The notes under the pieces are model-generated. The model was not told where the DNA came from. It saw nothing but the letters and a program-made list of their open reading frames with translations, and ran no database searches. A DNA stretch of 64,000 nucleotides, from NCBI GenBank assembly GCA_963801045.1, contig CAWDDC010000001.1:124001-188000 (forward strand), written 5' to 3'. Made by a program: the position numbers and the translations under genes. Positions within the stretch are counted from its first letter, which is position 1; each line of letters begins with the position of its first letter. Origin of the DNA: JACCWP01 sp963801045 (GTDB lineage: Bacteria; Actinomycetota; Actinomycetes; Propionibacteriales; Nocardioidaceae). Shown in pieces: positions 1 through 10,645 of the stretch.

Positions 1-955
1 CCGGGGTCGCCGGTGCGGAACGTCACGCCGAGCCCACCGTCCAGCACGGAGACGAACGCCGGCAGCTCGCTGGCGAGGACCGCGGTCCCTGCCGCCATCG
101 CCTCGGTCAGCACGATGCCGAAGCTCTCGCCACCGGTGTGCGGGGCGACGTAGACGTCGGCCGAGGCGAGCAGCGAGCGGCGCCGGTCGTCGTCGACGCG
201 TCCCAGCACCTCGACCGAACCGGCGACGGTCAGCAGGCAGCCGGCCGCGTACGTCTGCCGCGTCGCCGGCGCCGGCGACCAGCACCCGGACGCCGGGCCG
301 CGCGGCGACCAGCGCGGGCAGCGCGTCCAGCAGCACCGACAAGGCCCTTGCGCGGCTCGTCGGTGCGGCCCAGGAAGAGCAGCGTGCCGTCGGGACCCGT
401 CCAGCGCGGATCAGGCACGGCGGCGGCGAACCGGTCGACCCACAGCCCGTTGGGGATCACCACCGCCGACCCGCCGACGTGCCGCTGCATGGTGGCGCGG
501 GCGTGCTCGGACACCGCCACCTGCCCGCTGATCCGCTCCAGGGCCGGGCGCAGCACGCCGCGCCCGACCGCCATCGCCCGTGACCCCGACTCCATCGCGG
601 AGTGGAACGTCGCGACCACCGGCACCTGCGCGCTCGCCAGCGCGAGCAGCGACAGGCTCGGGGCGGTGGGCTCGTGCACGTGCAGCACGTCGAAGTCACC
701 GGCCGCGATCCAGCGCCGCACCCTGGCCACCGAGGTGGGCCCGAACGACAGCCGCGCGACCGACCCGTTGTACGGCACCGGCACGGCGCGGCCCGCGGCC
801 ACGACGTAGGGCGGCAGCGTCGCGTGCTCGTCGGCCGGGGCGAGGACGGAGACGTCGAGGCCGAGGCCGACCAGCGCCTCGGCGAGCTCGAGCACGTGGT
901 TCTGCACCCCGCCCGGGACGTCCAGCGAGTACGGGCAGACCAGCCCCACCCTCAC
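1..955 (-). CDS. pimA: Phosphatidyl-myo-inositol mannosyltransferase, PimA-like (partial, frameshifted)
   Basis: GT4-family glycosyltransferase expected to transfer mannose from GDP-mannose to phosphatidylinositol at the inner membrane face, the first mannosylation in PIM synthesis. The GTG start at 955 gives MRVGLVCPYSLDVPGGVQNH, the typical PimA beginning with a glycine-rich loop. Further on come DVLHVHEPTAPSLSLLA, ATFHSAMESGS and GRTDEPRKGL, and after the frameshifts HTGGESFGIVLTEAMAAGT, the GT4 E-x7-E region. One-base insertions near 341 and 237 break the frame, and the C-terminus lies beyond the window edge. The start overlaps the patA stop (GTGA), so the two are translationally coupled in a pgsA-patA-pimA operon. 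The function is well supported by order and motifs. Confidence 0.88.
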
Positions 956-1867
956 CCGCGCACCCGCTGGTCGAGGTCGGCGAGGAACAGCCGCGACAGC
1001 ATGTGCCAGTCGGCCGGGTGCGCACGGATCTGCTGGGAGAACACGGCGGCGACGTCGGCCGTCATGGCGACCAGGCCGTCCGGTCCCGGCCGCAGCAGCA
1101 CCTCCGGGTGCATCCGCAGGTGCATCCGGTGCCGCCCGGTGGCGTCGGGCGGGGCGTAGTCGCAGGTGATCGGGACCAGCGGCGCGCCGGTGAGCTGGGC
1201 CAGCCGGGCCGGGCCGGTCGGCAGGCTGGCCGGCTCGCCCAGCAGGTCGACGGCCACGCCGTGGCGGGACAGGTCGCGGTCGGCGAGCAGCGGCACGAAC
1301 CGTCCCGCTCGCACCCGGTCGGCCAGCAGCCGGAAGCGTGGAGCCGCCGCCGGTCAGCGGCAGCACCTCCATGCCGAGCGAGGCCCGGTAGGCGACGAAG
1401 TCGAGGTAGAGGCTCTCCGGTCGCAGCCGCTCGGCCACCGTCGTGAGCGGCATGCCGGTCGCGCAGGCCCACGCGCCGGCGAGGTCCCAGTTGCCGGTGT
1501 GCGGGAGCGCGGCGACGACCCCGCGACCCTCGGCGTGCGCGCCGGTGAGCCGGTCGGCGTCGTGCAGCACGATCCGGTCCAGCACGTCGTCGGGCGACCA
1601 CCGGGGCAGCCGGAACGCCTCGACCCAGTAGCGCAGGTAGGACCGCATCGCCGCGCGGCTCAGCGCCTGCAGCCCGTCGGCGTCCTCGTCGGGCGCCGCC
1701 CTGGCCAGGTTGCGCTCCAGCTGCTCCACCCCGCGGCCGCGGCGGCGCCAGGCGACGTCGGCGGCCGCGTCGCCGAGTCGGTAGGCGACCCGTTCGGGGA
1801 GCCGGGCGCCGAGCCGCCAGCCCAGCCGGTACGCCGCCGCACCGGCCCGCTCGCCCAGGGCGCTCAT
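952..1867 (-). CDS. Phosphatidylinositol mannoside acyltransferase, PatA-like
   Basis: Membrane-associated acyltransferase of the HtrB/LABLAT type. In mycobacteria the equivalent gene acylates the mannose of PIM. The protein starts MSALGERAGAAAYRLGWRLG and carries the catalytic HX4D motif as PHTGNWDLAG, about residue 108. The downstream part ends with RAHPADWHMLSRLFLADLDQ, the usual tail region of this family. One inserted base near 1340 breaks the frame; after correction the protein has about 304 residues, the family length. Its ATG overlaps the pgsA stop (ATGA) and its own stop overlaps the pimA GTG, which indicates a tight operon. Assignment rests on the HX4D motif plus position between pgsA and pimA. 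Confidence 0.85.
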
Positions 1868-2512
1868 GCGGTCGGCGTCGGCGGGTTCCGCGGCGGCGCC
1901 GGCGGGTCGGTCGCGAGCGCCTGGCGGCGTACCAGCAGCGCCCGCTGGAAGACGGTGACGGTGCTGGCCACGGCCAGCGCCCACAGCGTGACCGTGAGCA
2001 TCCACGGCTGGTTGAACAGGTCGGACAGGCCGGTCATCACCAGCACGGCGACCAGCCGGTCGGCGCGTTCGGCGATGCCGCCCTTGGCCTGCATCCCGAG
2101 GCTCTCGGCGCGCGCCCGGGCGTACGAGGTCACCGACCCCATGACCAGGCACCACAGCGCGACCGCCGCGAGCACCGGGTCGTCACCGCCCCAGGCGAAC
2201 CACAGCACCAGCCCGCCGAAGACGGCCCCGTCGCCGATCCGGTCCAGGGTCGAGTCGAGCCACGCGCCCCAGCGCGACGACGCAGCCGACCTGGCGGGCC
2301 ATGTAGCCGTCGATGAGGTCGGAGAAGACGAACACGGTGATGATCACGGTGCCGAGGAAGAGCTCGCCGCGCGGGTAGAAGCCGAGCGCCCCGGCGCAGA
2401 CGCCGATCGTGCCCACCAGCGTGACGACGTCGGGGCTCACGCCGAGGCGCAGCAGCAGGTTCGCGATCGGGGACAGCAGGCCGGTCCAGAACTGCCGGAA
2501 GCGCTCGAGCAT
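1864..2512 (-). CDS. pgsA: Phosphatidylinositol (phosphate) synthase, CDP-alcohol phosphatidyltransferase
   Basis: Integral membrane enzyme that joins CDP-diacylglycerol to inositol (phosphate), providing the lipid anchor for PIMs. The start MLERFRQFWTGLLSPIANLL is typical of actinobacterial PI synthases. The CDP-alcohol signature begins DLIDGYMAR (about residue 67) and, after a one-base frameshift near 2283, continues GAWLDSTLDRIGDG, so all four signature aspartates are present once the frame is corrected. Several hydrophobic segments follow. The corrected length is about 215 residues, normal for the family. It is first in an overlapping pgsA-patA-pimA operon and is transcribed away from the EF-G-like gene across a 175 bp shared upstream region. 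Confidence 0.88.
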
Positions 2513-2687
2513 GAGGCCGCCGATGCTATCCGGGCGCCGGTCTGGGGCCTGGTTCGGCTCCGTGCCACGGGCTGGGCGTTGGGCTGCCGGCACGGGCCCT
2601 TGCAGGCCCCTTGTGCACCGGGTCACGTCGGTGTTGGGTGGTCGGACCGGAAGCCAGGCGTCGACACACGCGCAGGAGGTCTCCACC

Positions 2688-4884
2688 ATGGCGGACAGAT
2701 CGGGGGGGCCTGCTGGGCAGGAAGGCGCGGCCCCCGTCGCGGACCGACCCGAGGGGGTACGCAACGTCGTACTGGTCGGGCCCCTCGGATCCGGCAAGAC
2801 GACGCTGCTCGAGCACCTGCTGCTCGCCACCGGGAGCCTGAACCGGGCCGGCACCGTCGAGGCGGGCACGACCGTCAGCGACCACGACGAGGCCGAGGTA
2901 CGCCAGCAGCGCTCGGTCGGGCTGTCGCTGGCCCCCGTCGAGGTCGACGGCGTCAAGGTCAACATCCTGGACACCCCCGGCTACGCCGACTACATCGGTG
3001 AGCTGCGCGCCGGCCTGCGCGCCGCCGACTGCGCGCTGTTCGTCGTCTCCGCCGCCGAGCCGCTCGACGCCGCCGCCCGATCGGCCTGGCAGGAGTGCGA
3101 GGCCGTGGGCACGCCGCGCGCCCTGGTCATCACCAAGCTCGACCACGCCCGTGCCGACTACCAGGCGACGATGCAGGGGCTGCGCGACACGTTCGGCGAG
3201 ACCACCGTCCCGCTCTACCTCCCGCTCGGCAGCGTCGGCGGCCGCGACGGCGGTCCCGCGCTGGGCGGACTGCTGTCGCAGCAGGTCTTCGACTACACCG
3301 ACTGGGCCGAGACCGCACACCGGGCACGAGCGGGAGGCCGACGCCGAGGAGGCCGACCTGATCACGACCGCCCGCGGCGAGCTGATCGAGGCGGTGATCG
3401 AGGGCTCCGAGGACGAGACCCTGATGGACCGCTACCTGGCCGGCGAGGAGATCGACACCAAGGTCCTGATCGCCGACCTCGAGACCGCCGTCGCCGGCGC
3501 CCGGCTGTTCCCGGTCATCCCCGCCTGCACCCACTCGGGCGTGGGCATCGCGGAGCTGCTCGAGATCCTCACCCAGGCGTTCCCGGCACCGGCCGAGCAC
3601 CCGCTGCCCAGCGTGTTCACCTCCCAGGGCGCCCGGGTCGAGGGCATCAGCTGCGACCCCGACGGGCCGCTGCTCGCCGAGGTGGTCAAGACCACCACCG
3701 ACCCGTACCTCGGGCGGGTCTCGCTGGTGCGCGTGTTCTCCGGCACCCTGCGGGCCGACGCCATCGTCCACGTCTCCGGGCACTCGTCGCGGTTCCGCGG
3801 TGACGACTCCGGCCACGACGGCGCACACGACACCAGTCACGTCGACCACGACGAGGACGAGAAGGTCGGCGCGCTCGCGTCGCCCCTCGGCAAGGCGCTG
3901 CGCCCGGTCCCGCACTGCGTCGCGGGCGACCTCTGCGCGGTCGCCAAGCTGAGCCGGGCCGAGACCGGCGACACCATCTCCGGCAAGGACAAGCCGCTGC
4001 TGATGGAGCCGTGGTCGATGCCCGACCCGCTGTTCCCGGTCGCGGTCGAGGCGCACGCGAAGGCCGACGAGGACAAGCTGTCGCTCGGGTTGACCCGGCT
4101 GGCGGCCGAGGACCCCACGCTGCGCATCGAGCACCACCCCGACACCCACCAGCTGGTGCTCTGGACGATGGGCGAGGCGCACGCCGACGTGCTGCTCGAG
4201 CGGTTGCGGCTGCGCTACGGCGTCACCGTCGACCGGGTCGACGTCAAGGTGTCGCTGCGCGAGACGTTCGGCGCGCCGAGCGCGGGCAAGGGCCGGCACG
4301 TCAAGCAGTCGGGCGGCCACGGCCAGTTCGCCGTCTGCGACATCGAGGTGGAGCCGCTGCCGTCGGGCGGCGGCTTCGAGTTCGTCGACAAGGTCGTGGG
4401 CGGCTCGGTGCCGCGCCAGTTCATCCCGAGCGTGGAGAAGGGCGTCATCGCGCAGATGCAGCACGGCGTCCTCACCGGCAACCCGGTCGTCGACATCAAG
4501 GTGACCCTGGTCGACGGCAAGGCGCACAGCGTCGACTCCTCCGACATGGCGTTCCAGACCGCCGGCGGGCTGGCGCTGCGGGAGGCAGGCGCCGCCGGCC
4601 AGGTGGTGGTGCTCGAGCCGGTCGACACCGTCGACGTGCTGATCGTCGACGACTACGTCGGTGCGGTCATGGGTGACCTGTCGTCCCGGCGGGCGCGGGT
4701 GCTCGGCACCGAGGCCGCCCCGGGCGGACGCACCGTCGTGCACGCCGAGGTGCCCGGGCTCGAGCTGTTGCGCTACGCCGTCGACCTGCGGTCGCTGAGC
4801 CACGGCACCGGGTCGTTCACCCGGCACTTCGCGCGCTACGAGCCGCTGCCCAACCACCTCGTCGGCAAGCTCGGCACGGACTGA
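2688..4884 (+). CDS. Elongation factor G-like protein (EF-G2 type)
   Basis: Translation-factor GTPase resembling EF-G, of the divergent actinobacterial class often called EF-G2. ATG at 2688 follows a strong AGGAGG. Visible motifs: P-loop GPLGSGKTT, G3 DTPGYADY, and G4 TKLD in place of the canonical NKxD. Domain IV contains GKGRHVKQSGGHGQFAVCDI and VVGGSVPRQFIPSVEKG, and the C-terminus is the ferredoxin-like domain V. A His/Asp-rich insert lies around 3800-3860. A one-base frameshift near 3320 splits the G domain from the rest; corrected length is about 731 residues. It is probably not the housekeeping EF-G, because the G4 motif differs and no rpsL, rpsG or tuf genes are near. It sits in opposite orientation inside the thrS-HIT-pgsA neighbourhood. 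Confidence 0.85.
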
Positions 4885-4897
4885 CCCGGCGGACTGA

Positions 4898-5418
4898 TCA
4901 GGGCCGCTCGCCGGACCACGCGTCGACGAGCAGCCGGCGGGTGTCGGCGAGCAGCTGGGGCAGCACCTTGGTCTCGCCCACCACGGTGATGAAGTTGGCG
5001 TCGCCCGACCACCGCGGCACCACGTGCTGGTGCAGGTGGTCGGCCAGCGAGCCGCCGGCGATGCCGCCGAGGTTGAGGCCGATGTTGAACCCGTGCGGCG
5101 CCGACACCGCGCGGATCGCGCGCAGCGCCTGCTGGGTCAGCAGCGCGACCTCACCGCACTCGTCGACCGTGAGCTCCTCGTAGCCCGCGACGTGCCGGTA
5201 GGGCAGCACCATCAGGTGCCCCGGGTTGTAGGGGTGCAGGTTGAGCACCGCGTACGTGAGGCCGGCCCGGGCCACGACCAGGCCCTCCTCGTCCGGCAGC
5301 GTCGGGATGCGGCAGAACGGGCACTCGTCGTCCGGCTCGCGAAGTCGCCGGGCTCGCCGGTGACGTAGGCCATCCGGTGCGGGGCCCACAGCCGCTGCAG
5401 CAGGTCGCCGGCCGTCAC
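4898..5418 (-). CDS. HIT-domain protein (diadenosine polyphosphate phosphorylase/hydrolase type)
   Basis: Nucleotide hydrolase or transferase of the histidine-triad family. The triad is read as DHLHQHVVPRW near residue 120. An N-terminal CPFC suggests a metal site, and VLNLHPYNPGHLMVLPYRHV is the family's typical region before the triad. GTG at 5418 gives MTAGDLLQRLWAPHRMAYV, the standard N-terminus of the actinobacterial homologue next to thrS. A frameshift near 5343 separates that N-terminus from the CPFC motif; here a base appears missing rather than added. Corrected length is about 173 residues. It follows thrS by about 10 bp, so co-transcription is likely. The physiological substrate (Ap4A or another dinucleotide) is not shown by the sequence. 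Confidence 0.86.
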
Positions 5419-5428
5419 CGCGCGGCCC

Positions 5429-7457
5429 TCATCGGGGCAGTCGCTCCCGTACCGAGGTGACGATCCGTTGCACCGCCTCGTCGACCGGGACCCCGTTGTC
5501 CTGCTCGCCGTCGCGGTAGCGGAACGACACCGCGCCGCCCTCGACGTCGCGGTCGCCCGCGATCAGCATGTACGGCACCTTCTGGGTCTGCGCGGTGCGG
5601 ATCTTCTTCTGCATCCGGTCGTCGGAGTCGTCGACCTCGACCCGGATCCCCTCGGCCCGCAGCCGGGCCGCCACCTCGTGCAGGTGGTCGCCGTGCCGCT
5701 CGGCGATCGGGATGCCGACGACCTGCACCGGCGCCAGCCACGGCGGGAACGCGCCGCCGTAGTGCTCGGTCAGCACCCCGACGAACCGCTCGATGGACCC
5801 GAACAGCGCGCGGTGGATCATGGCCGGCCGCTGCCGGGACCCGTCCGCGGCGGTGAACTCCAGCCCGAACCGCTCCGGCAGCATCAGGTCCACCTGGATC
5901 GTCGACATCTGCCAGGTGCGCCCGATCGCGTCGCGCGCCTGCACCGAGATCTTGGGCGCGTAGAACGCGGCCCCACCGGGGTCGAGCACCAGCTCCAGCC
6001 CGCTGGCCTCGGCGGCCGCGCGCAGCGCCTCGGTGGCCCGCTCCCACTCGTCGTCGGTGCCGATGGACTTGTCCGTCGTCGCGGGTGGACAGCTCGAGGT
6101 AGAAGTCGTCGAGGCCGTAGTCGCGCAGCAGGTCGAGGACGAAGGTCAGCAGCGAGCCGATCTCCGCCGGCAGGTCCTCCTCGCTGCAGTAGATGTGCGC
6201 GTCGTCCTGGGTCATGCCGCGGACCCGGGTGAGGCCGTGCACCACCCCGGACTTCTCGTAGCGGTAGACCGAGCCGAACTCGAACAGCCGCAGCGGCAGC
6301 TCGCGGTAGGAGCGCCCGCGGGACCGGAAGATCAGGCAGTGCATCGGGCAGTTCATCGGCTTGAGGTAGTAGTCCTGCCCCTGCCGGCGCACGGCGCCCT
6401 CGCTGTCGCGCTCCTCGTCGACGTGCATCGGCGGGAACATCCCGTCGGCGTACCAGCTGCAGGTGGCCCGAGGTCTCGAACAACCCGCCCTTGGTGATGT
6501 GCGGGGTGTAGACGAACTCGTAGCCGGACTCCTCGTGCCGCTGGCGGCAGTAGTCCTCCATCACCTTGCGCAGCACGCCGCCCTTGGGGTGGAACACCGC
6601 GAGCCCGGACCCGATCTCGTCGGGGAAGCTGAACAGGTCGAGCTCGCGGCCGAGCCGGCGGTGGTCGCGACGCTCGGCCTCCTCGAGCCGGTGCAGGTAG
6701 GCGTCCAGCGCGTCCTTGGACTCCCAGGCGGTGCCGTAGATCCGCTGCAGCTGCTGGTTGTTCTCGTCGCCGCGCCAGTACGCCGCCGCGGTGCGCATCA
6801 GCCGGAACGCCGGGATCCGCTTGGTGGTGGGCAGGTGCGGGCCGCGGCACAGGTCCTTCCACGCCACCGCGCCGTCGCGCTTGAGGTTGTCGTAGATGGT
6901 GAGCTCGCCGGCGCCCACCTCGACCGACGCGCCCTCGGCCGCGTCGTCCAGCTCGGCACTGTCGCCGCCGCCCTTGAGCCCGATCAGCTCGAGCTTGTAC
7001 GGCTCGTCGGCGAGCTCGTCGCGCGCCTCGTCGTCGCCGACCTCACGCCGGGAGAACCGCTGGCCCTCCTTGACGATCTTGCGCATCCGCGGTCTCGATG
7101 CGCTCGACGTCGTCGGGCTTGAACGGCTCGGGGACGTCGAAGTCGTAGTAGAAGCCGTCGGTGATCGGCGGCCCGATGCCGAGCTGCGCCTCGGGGAACA
7201 GCTCCTGCACGGCCTGGGCCAGCACGTGCGCGGTCGAGTGCCGCAGGATGTCGCGGCCGTCGGCCGAGTCGATCCGCACCGGCTCGACCCGGTCGCCGTC
7301 GGCGAGCTCGTGGGACAGGTCGCGCAGCTCGCCGTCGACCCGCGCCGCGATCACGTCGGCGTCGTCCGGAGAAGAGCTCCCAGGCCTTGGTGCCCGTCGT
7401 GACCGTGCGCGCGGCGGTCTCGCCTGCGGACACGACGGTCACGGTGATCTCGGGCAC
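5429..7457 (-). CDS. thrS: Threonyl-tRNA synthetase (frameshifted)
   Basis: Essential class II synthetase that charges tRNA-Thr in the cytoplasm. GTG at 7457 follows GGGGAG. Domains in order: a TGS domain (MPEITVTVVSAG...), the editing domain with HSTAHVLAQAV (HxxxH), then the catalytic core with motif 2 YRYEKSGVVHGLTRVRGMTQ and motif 3 QRPAMIHRALFGSIERF. An anticodon-binding domain ends in SVRERLPR. Four single-base insertions (near 7370, 7092, 6455 and 6079) interrupt it. All domains reappear intact when these are removed, giving about 675 residues, the expected length. An essential enzyme with four frameshifts strongly implies sequence errors rather than a pseudogene. It leads the thrS-HIT gene pair. 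Confidence 0.93.
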
Positions 7458-7562
7458 GGGTGGCTCCCCTGCGTACGGTGCCGGGGCGGTCCCCCGACGG
7501 GCCCGGCGATCGTATCCGGCAGGCGTCCGGGCCCCGTACCGCGTTTCGCCTGCGGGACGGCG

Positions 7563-8356
7563 TCAGCCGGCGTCCGGCGGCCGGTGCCACAGCGTCAGCC
7601 GCAGCAGCCGCAGGTAGCCCATCGCCTGGTAGACCGGCTGGCCGTCGTCGCTCGCGATCAGCACCGCGGTCCGGTCCGGACGGCACAGCGTGGCGGCCCA
7701 GGTCAGCGCGGCACCGTAGCCGTGGCCGCGCTCGCCGGGCAGGGTGGCCACCCAGTCGACGTCGACGACGCCGTGCCCCTCGCGCGCACCGGCGGTCGCG
7801 ACCGGCCGTCCGTCGACCAGTCCGAGGAACAGCTGCACGGGTCCGTCCAGGAACGCGGGGCCGGCCAGCACCGTGTGCGTGCCCGGTGGCATGGAGAACG
7901 CCTCGACCAGGACGTCGACGAACGTCCGCGAGCTGGTCGGCGTCGGTGACCCGCACGATCTCCAGCCCGGCGGGCGGTGCGAGGCGCGGCCCCGCCGGCC
8001 GGGCGGACCATCAGCGGCGGGTGCCCCATCAGCGCGAGGCCCTCGCCGGTGAGGTCGGGAGTGGGCCACGGCGAGAGCAGCGCGAAGTGCCGTTCGGGCG
8101 GATAGAAGTCGAGCAGCCGGGCCACCACGTCCGCCAGGTCGGTGCGGTGCGGCGGCTGCAGCAGGATCGCGATGTTGTCGAAGAACACCGCCGACGCGGG
8201 GTCGGCGACCGCCAGGTCGTCCCAGCGCGCCACCCGGCCCCCGGCGCTGCGGGCGCCGTGCGCGGCTGCGTCCACGTTGGCCAGCACGTACTGCCGCAGC
8301 AGGGAGTCCTCCGCCGGGAGGTCCGGCTCCCAGCCGTCGGTGAGGTGCTCGACCAT
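7563..8356 (-). CDS. GNAT-family N-acetyltransferase
   Basis: Probable acetyl-CoA-dependent N-acetyltransferase of unknown substrate. ATG at 8356 begins MVEHLTDGWEPDLPAEDSLL. The C-terminal GNAT fold is seen in VDWVATLPGERGHGYGAALT, with the acetyl-CoA pyrophosphate-binding pattern RGHGYG, followed by PVYQAMGYLRLLRLTLW, the usual last strand. The N-terminal half (PPHRTDLADVVARLLDFYPP) resembles the noncatalytic part of two-domain actinobacterial GNATs. Two one-base insertions, near 7990 and 7925, disturb the middle; corrected length is about 264 residues. It stands alone between thrS and a divergent lipoprotein gene, and context gives no hint of substrate. Confidence 0.75.
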
Positions 8357-8420
8357 GGTCTCAGCATGTCCCGAGCCCGCCGCGGTGTCCCGGCGGTTGC
8401 AGATCTGCGCAGGCGATACG

Positions 8421-9053
8421 GTGTCGAGCGTGCTCGGGTCGGGAGTACGACTGGTCGCGGGTACCTGCGCGCTCGTCGCGTCGGTGCTCCTCGCCGGGTG
8501 CGGACCCGACGCGTCGGACGACGCCACGGACGAGGCGACTGCGGACTACGACGTGCCGGACTTCATCCAGACGGCCCGCACCACCCGGTCGTGGAACCCC
8601 CACGTGAGCTGTCGCGCCACCGTCACCAGTCTGCGTCGGGTCTTGGGCACCGAGCGCGGATCGCTGGGAGGGGCGACCTTCGGGGGCGGCGGGTTCAAGC
8701 CGGGCATCCCGGACCGCCGGGCGCTGCATCCCCCGTGCAAGGTTCATCGGGTGCCGACCTACGTCCAGCTGAACCACGCCCGGGTCGGGTCCTGCAGCCA
8801 GATCAACGACGACGGCGACTGGACCTGCACGCTGAACGACCCGCGGCTCTCCGGACCCGAGGACATGCGGCGCATTCACATCGAGACCGATCAGAAGTTC
8901 CGCCGACGCGACGGCTGGTCGGTGCCGCCGGGTGGCACCGACATCCGGATCCAGGGATTCGTTTTCTGGGACCCCGGGCACACCGAGGCCGGCTGGCACA
9001 ACCACTCCGGGTGGGAGATCCACTCGTTCACAGCATGGCGACGCGCCGGGTAG
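8421..9053 (+). CDS. Putative secreted lipoprotein, unknown function
   Basis: I do not recognise a named function. The GTG start at 8421 (or GTG 8430) gives an N-terminus with a hydrophobic stretch and a lipobox, ASVLLAGCG, so the mature protein is probably a lipid-anchored exported protein of about 180 residues. The conserved-looking end is QGFVFWDPGHTEAGWHNHSG followed by WEIHSF, a tryptophan- and histidine-rich pattern that I have seen at the end of other secreted actinobacterial hypotheticals (recollection, not a search). A longer upstream reading frame exists but lacks coding character. Its last 19 bases overlap the next lipoprotein gene, so the two are probably co-expressed. Confidence 0.65.
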   Translation: MSSVLGSGVRLVAGTCALVASVLLAGCGPDASDDATDEATADYDVPDFIQTARTTRSWNPHVSCRATVTSLRRVLGTERGSLGGATFGGGGFKPGIPDRRALHPPCKVHRVPTYVQLNHARVGSCSQINDDGDWTCTLNDPRLSGPEDMRRIHIETDQKFRRRDGWSVPPGGTDIRIQGFVFWDPGHTEAGWHNHSGWEIHSFTAWRRAG

Positions 9054-9556
9054 CGGCGGCGGTCCTGGCCGTCGCGCTCGTGTCCGGAGTGGTCGCGTGC
9101 TCGTCCGATGACGACGCACCCGATGCGCCGGAACCGGCGACGATCGCCTTCCCCGAGGTGGATCTCGAGGTGGACGTCCCGGCCCGGCTCGCGGACCTGA
9201 CGTACGCGATGGGTGAGTCGGAGGAGGGTCAGCCCGCGCTGTACTTCTCCACCGAGGAACTGGCCTCGGTCGGCGGCCCGACCTGCGAGGCCGGGGCGGA
9301 GGCGGCCGTGAGCCCCTACCCGATCGGACAGGTCGTGGTCTCCGAGGAGACGCCGGAGCACGTCCGCGAGGAGGCCAAGGAGAACCCGGAGGAGAACCTG
9401 GGCAGGTTCGTCACGCAGGCCGGCGACTACTACCTGTACTACCTCGCTCCGCCGGAGGAGGACTGCGTGAGTGACAACCCGGAGGCTGCCAAGCTCCAGC
9501 AGGAGCTCACCGTGCAGCTGAGGTCCGCGTTGGAGTCGATGCGCCTGACGGAGTGA
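9035..9556 (+). CDS. Putative lipoprotein, unknown function
   Basis: Predicted exported lipoprotein of 173 residues, with no function recognised. The N-terminus MATRRVAAAVLAVALVSGVV is a signal peptide that ends in a lipobox VVAC followed by SSDDDAPDAPEP, the acidic linker usual after lipidation. The mature part is very acidic (Asp/Glu-rich) with a tyrosine cluster DYYLYYLAPPEEDC and contains two cysteines that could pair. It overlaps the end of the upstream lipoprotein gene by 19 bp, which suggests co-translation. Both genes are intact, unlike many neighbours. Confidence 0.65.
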   Translation: MATRRVAAAVLAVALVSGVVACSSDDDAPDAPEPATIAFPEVDLEVDVPARLADLTYAMGESEEGQPALYFSTEELASVGGPTCEAGAEAAVSPYPIGQVVVSEETPEHVREEAKENPEENLGRFVTQAGDYYLYYLAPPEEDCVSDNPEAAKLQQELTVQLRSALESMRLTE

Positions 9557-9576
9557 CGTCCAGCGACGGGTGCGGC

Positions 9577-10630
9577 TCAGCCGGGCGGTGCCAGTGCCGG
9601 ATCGCCCTCGACCGCCGTCTCCAGCTGCGGCACCAGGGTGTCGAGGACGTACGGGAGGCTGAGCGGGCTGGTGAAGTAGATGGCGCCCGCGAGCTCGCCG
9701 CCGGTGAAGACCAGGTTGCCGCCCTGCACGGCGTCGATGCGGCGGTAGAGCTCCTCCTCCTCGAGGGCGGACCGGTCCTTGTCGGTCTCGGTGCCCCAGA
9801 TCAGCACGTCGGCGGCGTCCAGGACGTCGAGGTTCTCGATCGGGATGTAGGCCTGCCCGTCCGGGGTGGCGTACTCGTCCAGCTCCGGGGGGACGACGAA
9901 GCCGAGGTCGGTGAGGAAGTCGGTGCTCAGACCTTCCTGGTAGGCGATCGCGTTGCCGTCGTAGAAGGCGTTCTGCAAGAAGACGGCGCTCATGCCCTCC
10001 CACTCGGGGTGCGCGGCCGCTGCCTCGGCGAAGTCGTCCTTGATCCCGTCGATGAGGTCGGTGACCTCGTCCTCCTTGCCCATCGCCCGGCCGATCGCGA
10101 GCGCCTGCACGTCCCAGGGCTCGAAGTAGTTCGTGTACTCGCCGGACTGGGCGATGGTCGGGGCGATCTGGGACAGGGTGTCGTAGGTCTCCTGGGTCAG
10201 ACCGGCGTTGGTGCCGACGATGAGGTCGGGAGCCAGCGCCGGCGATCTTCTCGAACTCGAGGCCGTCGTCGGTGGTGAGCACCTCGGGCGTCGCGTCGCC
10301 CAGCTCGTCCTGCGCCCAGGGCCAGGTCGCGTACGGCTGGTCGCCGTACCAGTCGGTGACGCCGACCGGGGCCGTGCCGAGCGCGAGCACGGTGTCCTGC
10401 TCGGTGACCCCGACGGTGACGATCCGGGTCGGCTCGCTCTCGACGACCGTGGTCCCGAACTTGTGCTCGACGCTGACCGGGAACGCGTCGGACGACGAGC
10501 CGCCGTCATCCGGCTCGTCGCTGGCACGTCGGCGCTGCAGGCACGGTGAGCAGCGGAGCAGTCCGCCGGCGACGGCGAGGCCCCGCCGCAGGGACGGGCG
10601 GACGGAAGCGGTGGCAGCGGTACCGGTCAC
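9577..10630 (-). CDS. Iron-siderophore ABC transporter substrate-binding lipoprotein (FecB/FhuD type)
   Basis: Extracytoplasmic binding protein for Fe(III)-siderophores. GTG at 10630 follows GGAG. After a signal peptide the mature part reads FPVSVEHKFGTTVVESEPTR and RIVTVGVTEQDTVLALG, the hallmark start of class III periplasmic binding proteins. It continues with PDLIVGTNAGLTQETYDTLS and ends LPYVLDTLVPQLETAVEGDP. Frameshifts near 10530-10545 garble the lipobox, and one near 10240 splits the N-lobe; corrected length is about 345 residues. No permease or ATPase genes adjoin it, so it probably serves a transporter elsewhere. An IdeR/DtxR-type box lies 16 bp upstream, consistent with repression when iron is plentiful. 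Confidence 0.85.
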
Positions 10631-10645
10631 CGGAGGCTCCTTGAA

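Noticed and set aside
2183..2974. A longer N-terminus for the PI synthase on the minus strand
   Set aside because: The extra upstream residues are antisense to the EF-G-like gene, while MLERFRQFW at 2512 is the normal family start.
3130..4857. A 575-codon open frame antisense to the EF-G-like gene
   Set aside because: The plus strand has all EF-G domains. The antisense product shows no family likeness.
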